Of a DNA stretch of 36,491 nt, positions 1-9,602 are shown in pieces. This stretch comes from Cytauxzoon felis (taxonomy: Eukaryota > Apicomplexa > Aconoidasida > Piroplasmida > Theileriidae). The DNA is taken from positions 1 through 36,491 of the forward strand of contig JAIQCW010000211.1 of NCBI GenBank assembly GCA_020283715.1, written 5' to 3'. The position numbers and the translations under genes are program-made. The notes under the pieces were generated by a model. The model saw only the letters and a program-made list of their open reading frames with translations. It was not told where the DNA came from and did no database searches. Within the stretch, counting starts at the first letter, position 1. The number at the start of each line of letters is the position of its first letter.

Positions 1-30
1 GTTGGATTGGACCTCGAGTGGATATATATA
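1..30. repeat. Edge of a palindromic repeat cluster
   Basis: The window opens inside a repeat: a TTGGATTGGACC segment plus the boundary 12-mer variant ACCTCGAGTGGA. It lies just 3' of the symplekin stop codon. The rest of the cluster is outside the window. Confidence 0.7.
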
Positions 31-60
31 TTCATAAAAGTGTATAGATGAGATTAGTGA

Positions 61-3000
61 TTATTTATTGAGTAGATTTTTGATATATTTGGGTATGAAG
101 ATGGATTTATCGGTATTGGAGATGAATTCGTGTATATATTTGATGGCATTATGTTGTGTATCTAATGTTTTGATGGTATGATCGGCTATATCTTCAGGTA
201 ATAATAGTATTAATTTGATGATATGTTCTTTATAATTGGGCCATAATGTAGTTAAGCATATAAGTATACCTCTCCATAATGTTTTATTGATCCAAGATTG
301 TTTTTGGAATAGTATAGGTAATATATTATTAACAATAACATTTCTAGTAAGTGGTACTTTTTGTACTAATTGACATAATAATCTACCAAATACGAATGAA
401 ATTTCATTAGATTCTACTATTAATGTACATGAAGATAATGCAGATTCTATAGTAAATTGTCCATTAGTACAACATTCTACACAATAATCTAATAATAATA
501 TTTGTCTTTTTAAATTATTATTATCTACATTTAATTTATAACAATTATATATAAAATGTTGTGGTAATGATAAACCTAATTCTTTTTGATCTTTTTTAAA
601 TGTATATGGGGTATCTGTTATTAATTTTAATATTTTTTTTATATCATTTTCATTATTATTATTAAATAATATATTAATTAAATATGATAATTGATCTGGG
701 GTTAAAAATGGGGATAATTCTATAATATAATTATTATATTTATTAATTAAATTATATAATATATTTAATAATAATAATTCATTATTAATATACCATTTAT
801 TAATTAAATTATAATTTATACCCCACCATAAATTACGTAATTCTGATAATAATTCTATTAAATATTTATTTAATTTATTATTAAATATAAATATTATAAT
901 CAATTCATTAATATCTAAACATAATTTATATAATCTTAAACGTTTATTATCATCAAATAATGATAACCTATCAATAATACAAGGAATCAAATTAGGATTC
1001 CTAGATAATAATACATATAATAAATCATAAACATCATAAATAACAACATATGATGAACATTCAGTAGATGATGATGGAAGTATAGAAAATAACCTTGAAA
1101 ATGATATAGTAAATGGAGACAATGATACCACATCACTTCCATTTAATCCATCTGAAGTCTTTCCAGTCGGAGCACCACCTGAGGTAGTCCTGCCGTCAGC
1201 TCTTCCAATTACTTCTCCCTCCGCTTCCCTGAGATCAGCTACGGGTTCCACTTGAGGTCCAGTACTCTTCACCTTAGCACCATCTCCCATCATTCCCATG
1301 ATGGATGATCCATCACTACCTTCACCACGATCTCCGGGAGTGGCTTTACCGTTTACGGGGAGATAATTGGAAGAGGCCTCCACGGCGAGTGGAACAGATG
1401 TTAGACTAATGGTAGAGGTAACCTCAGGTGGAGAATCATGGGGTTTTTTATCTGGCATTGTGGGATTATAGTGTTTTTTATCCCCATTATCCCCCACTAC
1501 CCCACTGCCACGATCTCTGGGAGTGGCATTACCGTTTACGGCAAGTGAATTAGAAGAGCCTCCACGGCGAGTGGGATCAGACGCGGATTGGACCTCAGGT
1601 GGAGTTGGAATATGTAGTAGATGGTATTGATTATTGTATGTATTGGTATTATTTATTGTATGTTGATTGGATATTTCTTGTAATAATATAAGTAGTATAT
1701 CTTCAAGCCAGAAATTGAGTAGATTCCAATCTGGTTGATTAGATTTTTGTTTGACATTATAAAATTTATTAAAGATGGTATTAAATTTATCATTATCTTT
1801 AAATTTATTTAAAATTGCATCTAATAATTCATTTGGCCATTGCCATATAGGACGATTAGTTATCATTGAATTATAAAGTAATATTACATCATCATTACAT
1901 TTATTAGGTATTATATCATGTGGGGATGAATTCTCATTAATAAACAATACTAATTCATCATGTATCAACTCATTCTCATATATACTATATCGCCTCCTAA
2001 TTATAACGTCATCTATACCTGATGTCGTCCTACCATTGCCACCTGACGTCTTTCCACTAGGCGCTCCACTCGAGGTCTTTCCACTAGGCGTGGTGCCTTC
2101 TCTATTTACTTCCCCCTTCGCTTCCCTGAGATCAGCTGCGGGTAGTCCACTTGAGGTTACATCCAACACATCCTTAGCACCATCTTCCATCATTCCCATG
2201 ATGGATGATCCATCACTACCTTCACCACGATCTCCGGGAGTGGCTTTACCCTTCAGGGATAGGTAATTAGAAGAGGCCTCCACGGCGAGTGGACTGACCT
2301 CAGGTGGAGGGGCTCCACGCCTAGTGGAAGGAGAGTTGGATTGGACCTCAGGTGGAATGGTATATATTCCATTTGGTGAGTTGATTAATTCTAGGAATAT
2401 TCTTCTGATGTATTCATTATTGCATGTGATATATTTGATATAGAGTTGTAATACTTTTTCTTTTAATAATGATGATTTTGATTTTAATAATATAGTTTTT
2501 ATTAATTTATATGATAATTTTATACTTATTTTATCATTTACCCATTCATCTATTAATTCTATTATTATATATGGTACTATTGGTAATCCTATTATAAAAT
2601 CACATATTATTTCCATATATTCCCCACATAATTTATTATTCCCCATTATATCCCCATTATATATATTTATTAATATAATTTTTATTAATTTCATAGTATT
2701 ATTCATATAAAGAAAAGATATATGATCTAAGTTATCATTAAGTTTGAACCCCATATTTATATTTATTTTAGATAAATTAAGATTAGTTTTAAATAATATA
2801 ATATAATATAATTGTTTAATAAATAATTTGAATAAATATAATGAATTAGTATTAATAATAATAAGAAATAATTCATTAATACCATTAGATATAATTAAAT
2901 TATTAAATTTAATATTATTAATAGAATTAATAATAATAATAATAGCGATATGATTTAATAATTTATAATATAAATTATTTAATATATTAAATGGTAAATT

Positions 3001-5437
3001 ATCATTTAATATAAGTTTATATAATAATTTATTACTAAAATTAATAAATCTATCTAATTTTATACCAATACAAGTAGTATACATATTAATAATATAAGAT
3101 AATGATGTATCCATCATCTGACTTACCACAAGATTCACAAATATATTAATATTATCATGAATAATCTCATATGAATGAGGATTAACCAATACCCTGCCAT
3201 ATATATCCATTCCACCTGAGGTTACATTCCTGCCGTCTCCATCTGACGTCGTCTTGCAGACAGCTCTTCTATTTACTTCCCCCTCCGCTTCCCTGAGATC
3301 AGCTGCGGGTAGTCCACTTGAGGTTACATCCAACACATCCTTAGCACCATCTTCCATCATTCCCATGATGGATGATCCATCACTACTCTTCAGTCCATCA
3401 ATGCTCATATGTCCGTTTTCAGGTAAAATATGGGGACTATCGTGGGGTTTATTATCTAACTCATGGGGCATATTCTTTTTGTGAGGTTTTTTATCCCTAT
3501 AACCCTCTTTTACCCCATTTTTTCCACTTGAGGTCCAATCCCTAACTTCATCTCCAACCTCACCTTCGTCTTGCAGACAGCCTTCCTTATTTACTTCCCC
3601 CTTCGCTTCCCTGAGATCAGCTACGGGATTATCGCCACGATCTCCGGGAGTGGCTTTACTCTTTAGAGATAGGTAATTAGAAGAAGGCTCCACGCCGAGT
3701 GGGACAGAGGTGGATTGGACCTCAGGTGGAAGACCAAGAGAGTTGGATTGGACCTCGGGTGTAGTATTAGGATCATGTATTCTAAGATTGGTATTGAAGT
3801 TATAGTAGTGGTTGAATTGATAGAGATTATTGATCATATTTTGATTGCATTCATAGAGATTGACGGCTTTGAATCTTTTGAGTATATTAGGATCGGGTGG
3901 ATTAATATTAGCATTGGTTGCATAATTGACCATATCATCGACATTATTACTAATATTGATATTAATATATCTATTATGATCATTATTATATTTATAAAGA
4001 TTATAACTTGAAATTATATGACTCTTTTTATAATAATCATTTAATGTACCATTATAACCAATAGAATTTAAATCATTTACTAATCTTGAATGATAATCTC
4101 TATTATTATTATTTGTAAATATACGTAATATCGATCTCTCCATATATTTATTATCCCTATTTTCACCCAATAATTTTAATATGGGGTTAATTAACCCATC
4201 ATAATATGATGAATCTGATAATATAAGTGTTATAGATACTTCCATAGCTAATAAACTTCTAATAATAGATTCTTTCTTTTTACATTTTAAACTATATAAC
4301 ATACAATATATCAATAATTCTATATCCTCATTATACCAATCTATTATCATATACATCAAATCCATATCATATGATATCATATCTACTATATTCATCAAAT
4401 ACTCATCACTCATATAACTCAATGATATCAATCTCATATCCATATCATTCAATACTATACCTGAAGTCGTTCTGACATCTCCACCTGAGGTCTTTCCACT
4501 AGGCGTGGAGCCTTCTCTATTTAGTTGTCCCTCCGCTTCCCTGAGATCAGCTGCGGGTTCCACTTGAGGTCTAGTACTACTCTTCATTCCATCACTACCT
4601 TCACCACGATCTCCGGGAGTGGCTCTACTCTTTAGAGATAGGTAATTGGAAGAGCTGTCTGCAAGACAAGGAAAGGTAGATGTAACCTCAGGTGGAGAGT
4701 TGTATATATTATGATATTTTTGTGATTTGATGATGATATTGAATAATGCGATTTCATGTAGTATTGTTTTGAATGCGTATGACCAGATAGAGTTGATATT
4801 TTGGTGTATATATAGATTGGGTATATAATGATAATCTAGATTGATAACATCGCAATAATTGAGATTAGTAATGATAGATTTAATAAGATATCTTGTACAA
4901 GATAGATCCGATAATGAATATAATATGTTATTATTATTATTATTATTATTTAATTTTGATATAAATATATTCAATAGAAATTTATATATACATCTAGAAT
5001 ATGTACCTAATGATTCAGTTTTAACTATATTATTAATATCATTTAATAAATGTGATATATCTTCTATTAATACTCCACAATCTAATATATAAAATTATTA
5101 TTATAAGATATAAAATTTACATTGTCCATCAATTTTTATAATTTCTTCTATTAAACGGCATAATTGTACTTTACCATTCTGTGATTGAAATAACTATAAG
5201 ATGATGATGATGATGATTAAAATTTTCCAATTAAAATATATATACCTGTAATTTACGAAAATTTTGTAAATTAAATTCAAATGATTCTCTATCATTTAAT
5301 CTTAAAAAATTTAATATAGACCATTCCTATATATATATAAATATATAATCATTAAATAATAATTATAAACATTAGACATATAATAATATAATTACCTGTG
5401 ATGTTAATTTATTTATATCTCTATTTAATCTATTCAT
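61..5437 (-). CDS. SYMPK: Symplekin/Pta1-like mRNA 3'-end processing scaffold
   Basis: Predicted scaffold of the cleavage/polyadenylation machinery, nuclear. Four exons were deduced: 5437-5396, 5326-5246, 5193-5121 and 5081-61. The introns are 39-69 nt with GT-AG ends, and the joins sum to exactly 1739 codons, giving about 1738 aa. The start is the ATG at 5437 (MNRLNRDINKLTSQ). The N-terminal part is helical, as in the symplekin HEAT region. The last about 150 residues (ILPILFQKQSWINKTLWRGI, then LPEDIADHTIKTLD) match the pattern of the symplekin/PTA1 C-terminal domain: a conserved K-x-x-W-x-G segment followed by LLxLP. The assignment is a family recognition from memory, not a search. Four in-frame palindromic-repeat blocks (about 1108-1605, 2015-2355, 3207-3770, 4455-4705) add roughly 1.65 kb, about a third of the ORF. 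Between blocks the protein is Asn/Ile-rich. No frameshift was seen. An alternative would be another large HEAT-repeat protein. Confidence 0.62.
1108..1605 (-). repeat. Exonic palindromic repeat block 1 (symplekin)
   Basis: In-frame block read on the minus strand. It holds boundary 12-mers, the GCCAC...GTGGC hairpin module with a CCGTTTACGG stem (1349-1358), the CATCAT/ATGATG palindrome (1288-1303), GATGGATGATCCATC (1300-1314) and the CCCTGAGATCAGC module. It encodes the repeated peptides ATPGDRG, SSIMGMM and ADLREAEGEV. It also includes a GGGG-TTTTTTATC segment read as DKKPH. Confidence 0.9.
2015..2355 (-). repeat. Exonic palindromic repeat block 2 (symplekin)
   Basis: Second in-frame insertion in symplekin, sense orientation. 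Its protein boundaries are PPEVQSNS at the N-side and TSGGNGRTTSG at the C-side, that is, the same 12-mer read from either end. It contains the CCACTAGGCGTGG type hairpin, the GATGGATGATCCATC palindrome and the GCCAC...GTGGC module. Confidence 0.9.
3207..3770 (-). repeat. Exonic palindromic repeat block 3 (symplekin)
   Basis: Longest exonic block. Beside the standard modules it contains segments rich in GGGG/TTTTTTATCCC that are read as DKKPHKKN and NKPHDSP. This suggests a nested second insertion inside the repeat. The reading frame stays open across the whole block. Confidence 0.88.
4455..4705 (-). repeat. Exonic palindromic repeat block 4 (symplekin)
   Basis: In-frame insertion near the N-terminus. 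It runs from PPEVTST through LADSSSNYLSLKSRATPGDR to ADLREAEGQLNREG and ends at TSGGDVRTTSG. It holds the GTCTTGCAGAC hairpin, the CTCTTTAGAG stem and the GCCAC...GTGGC module. Confidence 0.9.
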
Positions 5438-5749
5438 TTATTAAAAAAATATTAAATATAATATATATTATAATAGTAATCTATACATAAACAACACTAT
5501 AAATTATGAATATATAATGTAATATATAATATATGTTAATTAAATATTTTGAAATGTTTATTTTATTAAATTTAATTTGAATGTATATTTTATATCTCAT
5601 TTTAATCATTAAACGATTATATACATTCAAAATTATCAATCATACAAACACCCTATACAATAACTCATATACCAAATACTACCATCGTATGTCAACTTTT
5701 ATCATTACCATCAATTTTATATATACTCAAATAATCCAACTCCCTTCTA
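5438..5749. other. AT-rich upstream region of symplekin, no gene seen
   Basis: About 310 bases of AT-rich sequence between the symplekin start and the next repeat cluster. It presumably holds the symplekin promoter. I see no ORF with a recognisable product, no tRNA-like fold and no repeat module here. Confidence 0.5.
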
Positions 5750-6135
5750 GTACAACCATCCAATTCCACTTGAGGTCCAATCCAACTCTCTTTTCCATTG
5801 CATGGAGCCTCTTTTAATTAACTCCCCTCGGATTCCCGTAGATCATCCTCGGTATAATGTCTACCCGGAAGAACGTAGATGTTCAACCCCTAAGAACAGG
5901 AATTCTACTCGGAGGAACGAGAAGGTAGTGATGGATCATCCATCATGGGAATAATGGAAGATGGTGCTAAGGATGTGTTGGATGTAACCTCGAGTGGAAT
6001 GAAGAGTAGTACTGGACCTCAAGTGGAACCCGTAGCTGATCTCAGGGAAGCGAAGGGGGAAGTAAATAGAAGAAGCTGTCTGCAAGACAAGGAAAGGATC
6101 TCAGATGGACGGCGAGTGGAATCATCTCAGATGGA
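5750..6135. repeat. Intergenic palindromic repeat cluster
   Basis: Complete module set upstream of the DeSI-like gene. The segment about 5769-5904 is identical, as far as I can compare by eye, to about 8759-8904 in the next gene's intron. It includes the CCCGGAAGAACGTAGA module, GATGGATCATCCATC and CCCGTAGCTGATCTCAGGG. An open frame (5945-6169) across it looks repeat-derived and not a gene. Confidence 0.88.
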
Positions 6136-6195
6136 GTGGATTGTAGTTTATGTTGAGATAATGATATGATTTCGTGTATAGGTATTGATATAAGG

Positions 6196-6813
6196 ATGTC
6201 GGATGATAGTAATGGTATGATAGATGAGTATCCTGTATATTTAAAGGTATATGATTGTTCACATGGTCTGTAAGTTTATAATAGAGTTATATGATTATAA
6301 TTTATAGTGCATCGGTAATATCATTACCATTATTAGGATTTAATTTGGATGGTTTATATCATACAGCAATAGCTGTATATGGTAATGAATATTTTTTTGG
6401 TATATTGAAATTGTATTTATATATAATGAAAATCTATTAGGTGATGGTATACATTATTGGGAAGAATCAAAATGTGAACGTATAACAGGACATCCATTAA
6501 TAAAAAAACTAAATTAGGTAATACACAAATTACAATGGATTTATTTCATGAGTATGTTTATTAATAATATAAATTTATTATTATTATTAGATATATTAAT
6601 ACTTTAAGTGAACAATTCTCACCACAAGCATATGATATTATTAAATGGAATTGTAATAATTTCTCTAATGTAGTAGCAGAATTCTTAACCGGTACTGGTA
6701 TACCCAATGAATATCTTACATTTGTTGATAAAATTAATAATACACCCAATGGTAATGCAATCTTAAATATCATAAAGGTAAATTCTATATCATATCATAC
6801 AATCATATCATAG
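6196..6813 (+). CDS. PPPDE/DeSI-type thiol isopeptidase
   Basis: Predicted papain-like cysteine isopeptidase of the PPPDE (DeSI/DUF862) family, which removes ubiquitin or SUMO. Exons deduced: 6196-6269, 6308-6399, 6441-6551, 6591-6813, with introns of 38-41 nt. The catalytic His lies in [18 protein letters not shown] and the catalytic Cys in [16 protein letters not shown]. The order and spacing fit the family, as does the C-terminal IPNEYL segment. Exon 3 carries a one-base frame break at the A7 run 6502-6508: GHPLI and the conserved LGNTQI are in different frames. Two readings are possible, a missing A, or a 38-nt GT-AG intron at 6480-6517 that also restores frame. The first keeps family-conserved residues and is preferred. 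The length of about 166 aa is compact. The 3' end may be longer: 6778 starts a possible donor (GTAAAT). Confidence 0.78.
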
Positions 6814-7583
6814 ACCGATAAAAATAATATATTCAATATACCCGGAAGAAACCCCAAATCATAACATAAATATACCAATGATATAATCCTATTCTTTTAT
6901 ACCTTTCATTCTCTTGCAGATAGCTCTTCCACCTGAGGTTACAGTCCTACTTTTCTTCCACTCGCCGTGGTGGCTTCTCCACCTGAGGTAGTCCTGCCGT
7001 CAGCTCCTTTATTTACATCCCCCTCCGCTTCCCTGAGATCAGCTACGGGTAGACTACTTGAGGTTACATCACTAACTTCCAGTTCTTCCGGGTTGACACT
7101 CTTCGTTCCTCCGGGTTGACATTTATGTTGAATAATTTTACCCGGTCCCCCTACTCTCAGTTATCCAAATCAAAGACTTGATAATTCAAGATAAATTCTT
7201 CCCTGAAGTCAAAATTCGAGTCTATTAAATTTGACCTCAAGTAGAACCTGGAAGCGATCTACGGGAGCTGGAAGGGGAAGTAAATAAGGAAGGCGCCGCG
7301 CCTAGTGGAAAGGAATGTTGATGAGAGTGAAAGGAGTTGGATGTAACCTCAAGTGGAATACCCGTAGCTGATCTCAGGGAAGCGGAGGGGGAAGTAAATA
7401 GAGGAGGCCACCACGGCGAGTGGGAGGAGAGAAGGTAATTATGGACGTCTGGTGGAGTTGCATTATACTATGTGTGGTAGATAATATTCGAACTGATATT
7501 AGCATTACACCTGAGTTTAATGTTAGTGATTATAAAATAAATAAAATCAAAATAATATAATTTATATAAATTAAATTCTATAT
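6814..7583. repeat. Repeat-rich intergenic or 3' intron region
   Basis: Modules fill about 6905-7460: boundary 12-mers, CCACTCGCCGTGG, CCTGCCGTCAGC, the AGATCAGCTACGGG type and several CTTCCGGGTTGACA units. A short open stretch at about 7483-7555 (NIRTDISITPEFNVSDYKIN, then stop) could be a last exon of the DeSI-like gene. I could not find a donor/acceptor pair with matching phase, so I leave it uncalled. Confidence 0.7.
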
Positions 7584-9362
7584 TTATTGTGCACATGCTA
7601 CAACATCACTAGCGCGGTTATCATAAAAATATGTATAATCAGTCTTGTTAGCCCTATAATTATTTTATATTAAATATAATGTTATAAACACATATCAGAC
7701 ACCAATCCACCTGAGGTTACATCTACCTCTCCTTGTCTTGCAGACAGCTCTTCCAATTACCTATCCCTGAAGGGTGAAGCCACTCCCGGAGATCGTGGCG
7801 GATGTAGGGTTTATTTAGTATTATGTGGTAAATGGGGTGTTTTATCCCTACAATGCCCGATAACTTCAATCATCGCCACGATCTCTGGGAGTGGCATCGC
7901 CCTTCAGGGATAGGTAAATAGAGAAGCTGACGGCAGGACGGACCTCAAGTGGAGAGGCCACCACGCCGAGTGGAACAGATGTGGATTGGACATCGTGTTG
8001 AGGTGGATGAATAAATGCTTACCTGAATTTATAAATGAGTAATAGTAATAGTATGATTGCGATACATATGGTTGGTGCGGTATAACCGGCATGTAGTATT
8101 GATTGTTTTTGTAATACAACTGATGTTGTGGTGGCTTGGAATTTGACATTTGGTTTATTATTATCATCAGTATAGAATCCGAAATAGCAATCAGGATCAG
8201 CATCAATCATTAACCAGAAGTCATTAGTATTAATATCATTATTATTATTATTATTAAAAAAGTGTGATATATTTAATACACCATTATTATTATTATCAGT
8301 AAAATTAACAGGTCCAGATAATATAATTGGATCATTTGAAAATATATCATTACCATTAACAAGTGATATATTATAATTATTTGATGGACATGATTTACCA
8401 TAAATTTTTCCATCTAATTTTTTATGTAATGTTAATTCAGCTGTAATATTTAATAATAAACGATTATTATCTTGTAATGTATCATCATTTTCAAAATGTA
8501 AAAATGCTCTCTCTTGTTTTCTATTTAATTCTAATGTTCTTTGACATTCAATATATGGTGTATCTATCTCATCACCATCCATTATATTCTTATATGATTT
8601 TAAATATACTACCTTATTAACATTGTCAGTATGCTCCATATCCATAGTATCGTCACCATTATACTCAGGTTCTGTATCCAAACCGAAAAATGATGATAAA
8701 CCATTCGATAACAACTCCAAAAATCCTATTTATATATATCATTAAAATTATTCTACTCGAGGTCCAATCCAACTCTCTTTTCCATTGCATGGAGCCTCTT
8801 TTAATTAACTCCCCTCGGATTCCCGTAGATCATCCTCGGTATAATGTCTACCCGGAAGAACGTAGATGTTCAACCCCTAAGAACAGGAATTCTACTCGGA
8901 GGAACAGACATCTCTTACACCTGAGGTCGGTCTTGCAGACGGCTCTCCACCTGAGGTTACAACCACTGTTCCACTCGCCGTGGAGGCTCTTCCAATTACC
9001 TATCTCTAAAGAGTATAGCCACTCCCAGAGATCGTGGCGGAGGTGATGGTGGTGAGGATGTAACCTCAAGTGGAAGTGGAACCTGGAAGCGATCTACGGG
9101 AGCTGGAAGGGGAACTAAATAGAAGAGGCACCACGCCTAGTGGAAAGACCTACGGTGGAGTGGATTGGACCTCAAGTAGATTTGGATGGTTAATATATAA
9201 TATTGTGGTTTACATACCTGGTTGATGATTATGGTGTTTTCGATTATGATGTAGATTATGTTGGTTATTATGATGTTCTAATGGTACATGATTGGTATGA
9301 TTTAGATTATTTATAGAATGTACATTGATATTTAAAAATAATATAAATAATATAGTCAACAT
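7584..9362 (-). CDS. Secreted type I single-pass membrane protein, unknown function
   Basis: Three exons deduced: 9362-9218, 8725-8023 and 7653-7584, giving 305 aa with both joins in phase. Start MLTILFILFLNINVHS is a signal peptide, followed by a His/Asn-rich stretch. The ectodomain of about 220 aa has few Cys (IECQ, SCPS, DCYF) and several NxS/T sites. One transmembrane helix (TICIAIILLLLLIYKFR) precedes a short cytosolic tail, ANKTDYTYFYDNRASDVVAC, encoded by the last exon. I do not recognise the family. The topology suggests a secretory-pathway or surface protein. Both introns are unusually long (492 and 369 nt) because each contains a palindromic-repeat cluster. Confidence 0.72.
7695..8005. 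repeat. Intronic palindromic repeat cluster (intron 2 of TM-protein gene)
   Basis: Two GCCAC...GTGGC modules in opposite orientation. The arms (7783-7801 and 7873-7895) enclose an AT-rich loop with TGGGGTGTTTTATCCC. Nearly the same 100-nt composite recurs at 15343-15440. It includes the CCCTGAAGGG stem at 7765-7774 and boundary 12-mers. Confidence 0.88.
8755..9180. repeat. Intronic palindromic repeat cluster (intron 1 of TM-protein gene)
   Basis: Starts with the about 146-nt segment shared with 5769-5904. It then carries the boundary 12-mer, CCACTCGCCGTGG (8971-8983), the CTCTAAAGAG stem (9004-9013), GCCAC...GTGGC and the GGAAGCGATCTACGGGAGC module. Open frames here (8690-9046, +; 8848-9069, -) are repeat-only. 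Confidence 0.88.
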
Positions 9363-9501
9363 ATTGATTTATAATAATATAATTTTAATTGATGATAAAC
9401 ATATAAATAAATAATATACAATGGAATCCTATAAATTAAATTAGAATCTTCATCATATAACATCGCACTTTATCCCCCAAAGCACCTTATTGCACAATTA
9501 T

Positions 9502-9552
9502 ATATCATATAGAATCTTAGATATCTTATGGATAATATCATATAGAATCTTA
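9502..9552 (+). repeat. Short 18-nt direct repeat
   Basis: ATATCATATAGAATCTTA occurs at 9502-9519 and again at 9535-9552, in the 240-nt AT-rich spacer between MRD1 and the upstream region of the TM-protein gene. No function is inferred. Confidence 0.6.
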
Positions 9553-9602
9553 AATAATTATATACATATATATAAATAAAATTAAAAGACATTTATATCA
9601 TC

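Noticed and set aside
1108..1605. CRISPR array
   Set aside because: Repeats are of mixed type, irregularly spaced, in both orientations and lie in eukaryotic exons and introns. There are no uniform spacers and no cas genes.
4455..4705. Exonic repeat blocks as spliced introner-like introns using the GAG|GT and TCAG ends of the boundary 12-mers
   Set aside because: The donor would be in phase 0 (CCA CCT GAG|GT) but the acceptor after ACT TCA G is in phase 1. Splicing would shift the frame; for this block it gives an immediate GTA TAG. In MRD1 and symplekin both flanks are fixed in one frame by conserved sequence. Canonical splicing at these ends is therefore unlikely.
6502..6508. Programmed -1 ribosomal frameshifting at A-runs
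   Set aside because: The A7 run would fit a slippery heptamer, but the other runs do not share a slippery pattern or a stimulatory structure, and one break needs the opposite shift. Consensus homopolymer error is simpler.
7483..7555. Additional last exon of the DeSI-like gene
   Set aside because: The frame is open and looks coding, but no acceptor gives a phase compatible with the possible donor at 6778, so it was only mentioned.
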